In this document: piece after piece, positions 56,034-64,000 of the stretch
Layout of the letters: every line of letters starts with the position of its first letter
Numbering within the stretch: the stretch's first letter is position 1
From: Campylobacter lari subsp. concheus
GTDB lineage: Bacteria; Campylobacterota; Campylobacteria; Campylobacterales; Campylobacteraceae
Direction of reading: 5' to 3'
NCBI RefSeq assembly: GCF_008245025.1
Contig: NZ_CP043426.1
Coordinates: 806,001 to 870,000 of the forward strand
DNA length: 64,000 bases
The notes under the pieces: model-generated
The model's database searches: none
What the model saw: only the letters and a program-made list of their open reading frames with translations
What the model was told of the DNA's origin: nothing
Program-made: the position numbers and the translations under genes

Positions 56034-56042
56034 ATTTTTCCT

Positions 56043-58202
56043 TTATAAATTATCAACTTTTATGATACCTTCTGTTTCAAATTTAGTATTTTCTGCAATC
56101 TCAGCAAAACTTAAAACTGTAATATTAATACCAAAATTAGAACAAATATCAGCAATAAATTTTCTAAGTTGTGGTTCAACACAAAGTAAGAAAGGTTTAA
56201 TTCTTGTATTTGCCACACTTGCAAGTTCAGCCTTTAAAGCCTCCACCAAAGCGCCAGTTTGAGCTACATTTATCATTAAATGATACGAACCATCTTTAAA
56301 CTGCACATGCTCCATTAATTTTGCAGCCGCAGCAGCATCAAAAATATAAAAGCTAATTTGTCCTTTTTCATCCACATATAAATTTGTGATTGCTCTTGCT
56401 AAAGAAGCCCTTACATGCTCAATAATCATATCCAAACTCTTACTTACTTCAGCTATATCACTAATTGATTCTAAAATTGTAAGCATATCTTTAATAGGAA
56501 TATGCTCTTTAAGTAAAGCTTTTAAAACCTTTTGAATTAAACCTATACTAGCAACTCTTAAACAATCATCTACCACGATAGGATAATCATTTTTGATTTT
56601 ATCCAATAAATTTTGAACCTCTTGTTTAGTTAAAAGCTCTGAAGCATTAGCTTTTATAAGCTCACTCATATGGGTTGAAATCACACTTGCTGGATCAATT
56701 ACAATATAACCATTTAGCGTTGCCTCATCTTTTAAAGATGATTCTATCCACAAAGCATCAGAATTAAAGGCAGGTTCTTTAGTAGCTATACCTTCGATAG
56801 GTTCGGTAATAAAACCACTATCCATAGCTAAATATTTATCAGGATAAATTTCAGCGCTAGCTATACCCACGCCTTTGAGCTTAAAAGTGTATTCATTAGG
56901 TTTTAATTGCAAATTATCTCTAATTCTAATTTTTGGCATTAAAAAGCCTAAACTTTGAGCTATATTACGTCTTGTTGATCTAATACGCTCTGTTAATTCG
57001 CTTTCTGCTAACTTAATAAGCCCATAGCCTAATTCTAATTCTAAAATTTCTAATTTTAAAATATCTGTGATTTTGTTTTCTTCTTCTTTTAAAATTTCTT
57101 CCTCACTACGTTTTTGTGGTTTAGCTTGCTCTTGTTCATCAGCTTCTTGGGATTTTTTAGCCGACATTGTATTGATTTGAATTTTACCTTCTTGTACTTG
57201 TTTTATCATATAACCAAGACCCAAAAATACCAAAGCCATAAAGCCCAAAGAAAAGTGCGGTAAACCAGGTACTAAAGCAAAAATAAATAAAACAAAACCT
57301 ACAATTAATAGTGTTTTGTATTCTCCTAAAAGCTGATTAATAGAACCTTCAGCAAAATTATCCTCATCTTTGCTAGCACGCGTGATGATGATTGCAGTTG
57401 CTGTTGAAGTTATAAGCCCAGGAATTTGAGAAACAAGTCCATCACCTATTGTTAATATAGTATAAGTTGAAGCACATTCTCCAAGCTCCATATCATGCTG
57501 AAAATAACCTATCATAAAACCACCAATTAAATTTACAATGGTGATAATAATCCCAGCAACAGCATCCCCTTTTATAAATTTAGAAGAACCATCCATTGCT
57601 CCATAAAAATTTGCCTCAGCTATAATTTCTTGGCGTCTTGCGCGTGCAGTTTTTTCATCAATCAAACCTGCATTTAAATCCGCATCAATAGCCATTTGTT
57701 TACCTGGCATTGCATCAAGGGTAAATCTTGCTTGAACCTCAGAAACCCTTGTGCTACCTTTGGTTACAACCATAAAATTAATCAAAACCAAAATACAAAA
57801 AACAACCATACCTATAACATAATTACCACCAACAACAAATTCACCAAAACTTGCCACTATATCACTAACAGCAGCTGGACCTTGATGACCCTCACTTAAA
57901 ATCATACGCGTTGTAGCAATATTAAGCGAAAGTCTAAAAAGTGTGATGATCAAAATCAATGTTGGAAAAGTTGTTAAATCCGTAGGCTTTGGTATATACA
58001 AAGAAATTAAAATAATTAAAACCGAAATGGCAATACTTAAAGCAAGAAAAAAGTCTAAAACTATACTTGGTAAAGGCACTATAATAATTGCTAAAATTGC
58101 AATAATTACGGCTACTATGGTTAAACTTTTTGCCTTTAAAATAGGTGCAACAAGCGGAGCAACCCAAGGCAATACTAAGCTAAAAATATCTCTTTTAGCC
58201 AT
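56043..58202 (-). CDS. flhA: Flagellar biosynthesis protein FlhA
   Basis: The 719-residue export-gate protein has eight membrane helices in the first 330 residues and the FHIPEP-type loop ARFTLDAMPGKQMAIDADLN. A large cytoplasmic domain follows that recruits export chaperones. In Campylobacter FlhA also signals export-apparatus assembly to the FlgSR system. Its start overlaps the Rrf2 gene by 8 nt. Confidence 0.96.
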   Translation of the reverse strand: MAKRDIFSLVLPWVAPLVAPILKAKSLTIVAVIIAILAIIIVPLPSIVLDFFLALSIAISVLIILISLYIPKPTDLTTFPTLILIITLFRLSLNIATTRMILSEGHQGPAAVSDIVASFGEFVVGGNYVIGMVVFCILVLINFMVVTKGSTRVSEVQARFTLDAMPGKQMAIDADLNAGLIDEKTARARRQEIIAEANFYGAMDGSSKFIKGDAVAGIIITIVNLIGGFMIGYFQHDMELGECASTYTILTIGDGLVSQIPGLITSTATAIIITRASKDEDNFAEGSINQLLGEYKTLLIVGFVLFIFALVPGLPHFSLGFMALVFLGLGYMIKQVQEGKIQINTMSAKKSQEADEQEQAKPQKRSEEEILKEEENKITDILKLEILELELGYGLIKLAESELTERIRSTRRNIAQSLGFLMPKIRIRDNLQLKPNEYTFKLKGVGIASAEIYPDKYLAMDSGFITEPIEGIATKEPAFNSDALWIESSLKDEATLNGYIVIDPASVISTHMSELIKANASELLTKQEVQNLLDKIKNDYPIVVDDCLRVASIGLIQKVLKALLKEHIPIKDMLTILESISDIAEVSKSLDMIIEHVRASLARAITNLYVDEKGQISFYIFDAAAAAKLMEHVQFKDGSYHLMINVAQTGALVEALKAELASVANTRIKPFLLCVEPQLRKFIADICSNFGINITVLSFAEIAENTKFETEGIIKVDNL

Positions 58203-58599
58203 TATTTTGAATAATATCCTCTAAAGTAATAGAAACTAAAAAATCATCGATTTTATTTTGAAGTTTCACTAAAACTGGCATAATTTTACAATTATCCTCT
58301 TTTTGAGAAGGACAAATTCCATTACTACATTCAAAAACATTAATAGATTTTTTCTCTACACTATTAATAATTTCTTTTAAAGTGTATTCACTTGGCTGCT
58401 TAATAAGCACAAAACCGCCCTTAGCTCCCTTGTAAGACTTCAAAAGTGCATCTTTAGCAAGAGCTTGTAAAATTTTTGCTAAAAAACTTTTAGGTATATC
58501 TAAGACATTTGACATAGTATCTACATCTTGCGGTTCTTGGGATTTTGCTATATGAATTAAAGACAATAAAGCATATTCGCTAGCTTTGGTAAATAACAT
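58195..58599 (-). CDS. Rrf2 family transcriptional regulator
   Basis: The 134-residue protein has an N-terminal winged helix (FTKASEYALLSLIHIAKS and IPKSFLAKILQALAKDAL). Three cysteines (VFECSNGICPSQKEDNCKI) fit an iron-sulfur cluster site as in IscR and NsrR. The regulon is not known from sequence. It is first in the flhA operon, with AAAGGAAC before the ATG. Confidence 0.9.
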   Translation of the reverse strand: MLFTKASEYALLSLIHIAKSQEPQDVDTMSNVLDIPKSFLAKILQALAKDALLKSYKGAKGGFVLIKQPSEYTLKEIINSVEKKSINVFECSNGICPSQKEDNCKIMPVLVKLQNKIDDFLVSITLEDIIQNNG

Positions 58600-58732
58600 T
58601 TGTTCCTTTCAAATTATAAATATAATATATTACTTGGTTATTAATAAAAATTTTTATTATATCAAAAATAAGTATCGATAAATATTAAAATTCATTTTTT
58701 TTAAATTTCAGCATTCTTTTTGGTTTTTTAGT

Positions 58733-58738
58733 TATAAT
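58733..58738 (+). promoter_or_regulatory. Promoter -10 of rpsO
   Basis: TATAAT at 58733-58738 is preceded by T-rich tracts typical of Campylobacter promoters. The short leader carries AGGAGG (58764-58769), 6 nt before the ATG. Confidence 0.65.
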
Positions 58739-58775
58739 TGCACTTTTTATTTTAATACCGCTCAGGAGGTCTATT

Positions 58776-59048
58776 ATGGCTTTAGATTCGGCTAAAAAAG
58801 CAGAAATAGTTGCAAAATTTGCTAGAAAAGAAGGAGATACAGGTTCTCCAGAAGTTCAAATCGCACTTTTAAGCGCAAGAATTTCAGATTTAACAGAACA
58901 TTTAAAAATCTACAAAAAAGATTTTTCTTCTCGTTTAGGTCTTTTAAAGCTTGTTGGTCAAAGAAAAAGACTTTTATCTTATCTAAAAAGAAAAGATTAT
59001 CAAGCTTATTCTAAATTAATTAGCGAATTAAACTTAAGAGATAAATAA
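58776..59048 (+). CDS. rpsO: 30S ribosomal protein S15
   Basis: The 90-residue primary 16S rRNA-binding protein contains the S15 signature [21 protein letters not shown] and ends with [20 protein letters not shown] (each within one helix). It is monocistronic, with its own promoter, a strong AGGAGG site and a hairpin terminator. Confidence 0.98.
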   Translation: MALDSAKKAEIVAKFARKEGDTGSPEVQIALLSARISDLTEHLKIYKKDFSSRLGLLKLVGQRKRLLSYLKRKDYQAYSKLISELNLRDK

Positions 59049-59070
59049 GCCTCGTGCTTATTTATCTTTA
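59040..59070 (+). terminator. Terminator of rpsO
   Basis: GATAAATAAGC (59040-59050) and GCTTATTTATC (59056-59066) form an 11 bp stem with a 5 nt loop followed by TTTAT. The rpsO stop codon is in the left arm. Confidence 0.8.
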
Positions 59071-59236
59071 TACATTTTTTATTGCATTTATTTGCTACTA
59101 CTTTAATTTAAGTTTTCAAAATTTCATCGTTTTATTCACAAGAGTTTCACAGTGTGAATTTACATTCTAAGCGCCTAAAAATAGCACTTTAAGTTTTAAA
59201 CTAAAAAATATTTTTCACATTTAATTTTATTGATTT
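59071..59236. other. Non-coding gap downstream of rpsO with a 13 nt palindrome
   Basis: The gap between two convergent genes holds TTCACA G TGTGAA at 59146-59158, a perfect 13 nt palindrome, next to a CACAAGAGTTTCAC stretch. Its role is unknown. Nothing else stands out. Confidence 0.4.
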
Positions 59237-60130
59237 TTAATATTTTTTCACTTTTGCTATAAAAAAACCATCTGCATAGTCATCTGGCAAAACTCTTTTA
59301 GCAAACGATAAATCAAATTCATCACTCTTTGCGCATATAAAATCAACCTTGGTTAAATCAAAATCAAGCAATTCTAATTTAAAATTTTCGTTTCTTAATG
59401 CATTTTCTAAAACCGCTTCGTTTTCTTCTCTTAAAAATGTACAAGTGCTATATACTAATTCTCCGCCATGTTTTAAAGCTAATAATGCTGAATGTAAAAG
59501 CTTTTTTTGTAAATTTGTAATTTGCTTAATTTCTTTTGTGTTTTTTTGGATTTCAAAACCCATTTTTGCAAAAGTTGAGCAAGGTGCATCAAGTAAAATT
59601 TTATCAAATTTCAAAGGACAAGTCTTGCCTATTATGCGTGCGTCTTTTAGGAAACATTTTGCAATTTTAACTTGATAATTTTCCATGGTTTTTTTCAAGG
59701 TAAAAAAACGTGCTTTAGATAATTCACAACTTGCTAAATAACCCTCATTTTGCATAAAATTAGCTAAATTTAAACTTTTTCCACCAGGAGCTGCACACAT
59801 ATCTAATATACTCTCACCAGCTTTAACACCCAAAGTTTTAGCGCATAAATATGAAGAATAATTTTGTATATAAAACTTACCCTCATTAAAAGCTTTCATT
59901 GAGCTTAGTTTGCTTTTGAAGATACTTGGAACTTTATAGCAATATAGATCAATTTTTTCAAATTCTATATTTTCATTATTTAAAATTTCTTCCAATTCAT
60001 CATTATCAATAAGCAAGGAATTTCTAAAAATATTAATATATTTTTCTTGATTAAAACTTTGAAGGATTTGTTCTTTTTGCTCTTTTGTATAAATTTCATC
60101 TAAAGCTGTATTTAAATCAAGTAAGGCCAT
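59237..60130 (-). CDS. RsmB/NOP family RNA cytosine methyltransferase
   Basis: The 297-residue SAM enzyme has [33 protein letters not shown] with the PC motif and [15 protein letters not shown] with the second catalytic cysteine. Its length suggests only a short N-terminal region before the methyltransferase core. The target is probably rRNA or tRNA C5. It is the last gene of the ilvC-dprA operon and overlaps yqgF by 14 nt. Confidence 0.88.
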   Translation of the reverse strand: MALLDLNTALDEIYTKEQKEQILQSFNQEKYINIFRNSLLIDNDELEEILNNENIEFEKIDLYCYKVPSIFKSKLSSMKAFNEGKFYIQNYSSYLCAKTLGVKAGESILDMCAAPGGKSLNLANFMQNEGYLASCELSKARFFTLKKTMENYQVKIAKCFLKDARIIGKTCPLKFDKILLDAPCSTFAKMGFEIQKNTKEIKQITNLQKKLLHSALLALKHGGELVYSTCTFLREENEAVLENALRNENFKLELLDFDLTKVDFICAKSDEFDLSFAKRVLPDDYADGFFIAKVKKY

Positions 60131-60503
60131 AAAAATCCTTTAAAAACAAATACGCAGCTAAAGAATCAAGTTTGCCATCTTTTTTCTTTAAATTCACCAT
60201 GCCAAGTTCTTGTGCATTTTTAGAACTAAAACTCTCATCAACAAAAAAAACTTCTTTATCAAAATCAAGTAAAGATATGAAATGTTCTATCCTTTTTCGC
60301 ATTTCATCTTCGCTAGATCCACCCAAAGGAATTCCTACTACTAAAGTATTTACATCATACTCTTTGATGTACTTTTTTACCTCATTTGCTGCTTGATTAC
60401 GGTTTTTTCTAATAATAGCTTCAAGTGGCATAGCTATACTTTTATTAACACACAAAGCAACACCAATACGCTTTAAGCCTATATCTAATGCTAAAGTTTT
60501 CAT
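60117..60503 (-). CDS. yqgF: Putative pre-16S rRNA nuclease / RuvX (YqgF)
   Basis: The protein has the RNase H-like fold of YqgF, with [31 protein letters not shown] and [11 protein letters not shown] carrying the acidic active-site residues. I place the start at ATG 60501-60503, overlapping the dprA stop (ATGA). An in-frame ATG at 60507-60509 is less well supported. It overlaps the RsmB-like gene by 14 nt. Confidence 0.9.
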   Translation of the reverse strand: MKTLALDIGLKRIGVALCVNKSIAMPLEAIIRKNRNQAANEVKKYIKEYDVNTLVVGIPLGGSSEDEMRKRIEHFISLLDFDKEVFFVDESFSSKNAQELGMVNLKKKDGKLDSLAAYLFLKDFYGLT

Positions 60504-61253
60504 AAGCAAGCTCTTATTTTCACTCCAGATATTTCTACCAAACCCTCAAGTTCATACTCATAAACTCTATCGCCAAATTTTTTTAAAACTTTTTCTAAAT
60601 CGTCTTCATGTTTTAAAAAACTTAATAAATCATCTTCACTTTGCTCATAATGAAGCTCTCCAAACATTTTTGCAAATTCATCAAAATCATGAATTAAATT
60701 TGCCTTTTTTGTAGCTAAAAGCAAATTTGTTCCATCACTTTCATTTTTCCTATGAGGTAATACATATATAGGTTTATTCATACCTAAAGCAAGTCTTGCG
60801 CTTTGCATAGAACCACTTTTTAAATCAGCTTGAGCTATTATAACAACCTCACTTAAAGCAATAATAAGCCTATTTCTTAATAAAAAATCGTAGGGCTTTG
60901 CCTTGTAATTTCCTTCATTTTCACTTAAAGCTAAAGCATTTTCATAAATATTTAAAATTTCATTTGTGTTTGCTTTTGGATAAATCTCATCAAGCCCATT
61001 AGCAAATATAGCTATGGTTTGAGGGTAAGCTATTTTAGCTGCTTGGATATCAACCCCCAAAGCCCCGCCACTTACCACACAAACATTAGTTTTTTTTAAC
61101 AAAGTCACCAGTTCAACAAGACAATTTTTGGTATAAACACTCATTTTTCTAGAACCTATAACAGCTACTTTTCTAGCATTTAAAAGCTCTAAATTACCCT
61201 TATAATAAATCTTTGAAGGCGGATTTAAAAGATTTTTAAAATCCTCAATATTT

Positions 61254-61267
<14 letters not shown>
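60500..61267 (-). CDS. dprA: DNA-processing protein DprA
   Basis: DprA loads RecA onto incoming single-stranded DNA in natural transformation. The 255-residue protein has the Rossmann-like core with [17 protein letters not shown] and [19 protein letters not shown], and the positively charged pocket in [19 protein letters not shown]. An N-terminal SAM domain is absent and the C-terminal winged-helix-like tail is short, as usual in the genus. It overlaps its neighbours on both sides. Confidence 0.92.
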
Positions 61268-63354
<2,087 letters not shown>

Positions 63355-63377
63355 CTAAAATTAAAATTAAAGCAAAG

Positions 63378-63383
63378 ATTATA
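63378..63383 (-). promoter_or_regulatory. Promoter -10 of ilvC
   Basis: TATAAT on the minus strand at 63378-63383, with a leader of about 25 nt. On the plus strand TATGAT at 63410-63415 could serve rnr, so the 107 bp gap holds two divergent promoters. Confidence 0.5.
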
Positions 63384-63452
63384 ACTAAAAAATATAAATT
63401 TAATCCTTTTATGATAAAATTTAAGTTTTGAAAAATTACTATAAAGAGTCTT

Positions 63453-64000
63453 ATGAAAGAATTATTTAATCAACTAAGTTATGGTCTAAATGCTAATGAA
63501 ATTACTAATAAAAACAAGCAAATAATTAAAGAGTTATTAACTTGTGATATTATTAAATTTTATAAAAACAAATACTATTTAAAAGATGGCTTTACTTTTG
63601 GTAAAATTGACATTTCTGTTAATGGAACGGGATTTTTAGAAAGTTTTGATCCTGCTTTTAAGCGTGATTTGCTCATAGAAAATAAAAATTTAAAAGGAGC
63701 AAATTATGCTGATATAGTTGTGGCAAAATTACTTCCTCTTAAAAAAAAGCGTCCAAGTGCTAAAGTTATTTTAATACTTAAAAGAGCCCATGAAACTTCT
63801 TTGGTTATAACTAAAAAATACGGCGAAGTAGTCCTTGGAGTAAATATTCAAACAGGACTCACATGTGCCTTAAAAGCCTCTCAAAAATCCTTAAAAGCTC
63901 TGCCTTTAGGAACTATTTTAAAAATAGAAAATCATGATAATAATATCACTGAAGTGATAGGGCATATTGATGATGATTTTGTGGATGAAAAAATTTCCTT
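63453..64000 (+). CDS. rnr: Ribonuclease R, N-terminal part (runs off the window)
   Basis: From ATG 63453 an open frame of 182 codons reads KELFNQLSYGLNANEIT, then GTGFLESFDPAFKRDLLIE and VVAKLLPLKKKRPSAKVI to the window edge. It has the helix-turn-helix and cold-shock-like start of the RNase II/R family. The catalytic RNB domain lies beyond the window. The genus has a single RNase R-type enzyme involved in cold growth and adhesion, which fits. Confidence 0.85.
   Translation, partial: MKELFNQLSYGLNANEITNKNKQIIKELLTCDIIKFYKNKYYLKDGFTFGKIDISVNGTGFLESFDPAFKRDLLIENKNLKGANYADIVVAKLLPLKKKRPSAKVILILKRAHETSLVITKKYGEVVLGVNIQTGLTCALKASQKSLKALPLGTILKIENHDNNITEVIGHIDDDFVDEKIS

Noticed and set aside
57934-58224. 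ORFs on both strands over the 5' part of flhA
   Set aside because: They are frame shadows of the conserved membrane domain of FlhA, without start signals or similarity.

Overview
This window is low-GC chromosomal DNA (roughly 30% by eye) from an epsilonproteobacterium. Protein content and local gene order point to Campylobacter, and I infer a member of the C. lari group. Blocks matching the familiar Campylobacter order include dprA-yqgF-rsmB/ilvC/rnr, flhA-rrf2-rpsO, hrcA-grpE-dnaK, peb4-fba, pdxJ-pdxA and nadE-lpxK-thrC-kdsB. Genes are tightly packed, with many 1-30 nt overlaps. I see no rRNA, tRNA, CRISPR array, intact insertion sequence or long G/C phase-variation tract.

Bases 1-1656 are the accessory part. 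They hold decayed coding fragments: an unidentified signal-peptide protein, a TraN-like mating-pair-stabilisation protein and the C-terminal half of a GmrSD-type (DUF1524) restriction protein. Between them lies an apparently intact, compact candidate type I toxin-antitoxin module at 450-673. It has a 20-residue hydrophobic peptide with a near-perfect Shine-Dalgarno. A perfect consensus antisense promoter (TTGACA, 17 bp, TATAAT) sits inside the toxin ORF. The mRNA is highly structured, and 19-20 bp inverted repeats flank the module. This is the most novel object in the window.

From 1618 on the window is core genome. 1.6-9.9 kb: dnaE, a SelW/Rdx-like selenoprotein read through an in-frame UGA with a candidate SECIS hairpin (easily missed by standard gene calling), an agmatine-to-putrescine cluster (aguA, a cation efflux gene, aguB, a DJ-1 gene) and a metallo-hydrolase. 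9.9-15.2 kb: nadE-lpxK-thrC-kdsB followed by an amino-acid binding protein, converging on a permease gene. 15.4-27.4 kb: dsbD-MOSC, an NADH dehydrogenase-like flavoprotein, an SNF transporter, a PLP enzyme, an orphan MotA/MotB-like motor pair resembling ZorAB, fba-peb4, nth and gltS. 27.5-39.5 kb: a MacAB-outer-membrane efflux operon, a nitroreductase, a three-domain lysophospholipid transporter/acyltransferase/acyl-ACP synthetase fusion, and an MFS transporter plus CocE-type hydrolase operon. 39.8-50.6 kb: a flavoprotein reductase, a run of small genes (methyltransferase, YkgJ, TPR, degenerate TrpC-like, HIT, selenouridine synthase SelU), a phosphate permease, pdxA-pdxJ, an Ppx/GppA phosphatase, YqeY and a secreted nuclease. 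50.6-64 kb: the hrcA-grpE-dnaK heat-shock operon with a CIRCE operator and consensus promoter, a flhA operon, rpsO, the ilvC-deacetylase-dprA-yqgF-rsmB operon and the start of rnr.

Themes that connect genes: selenium use (SelW-like protein and SelU in one window), cell-envelope lipid maintenance (lpxK, kdsB, LplT-Aas fusion), periplasmic redox and protein folding (dsbD, peb4) and stress proteostasis (hrcA-grpE-dnaK).
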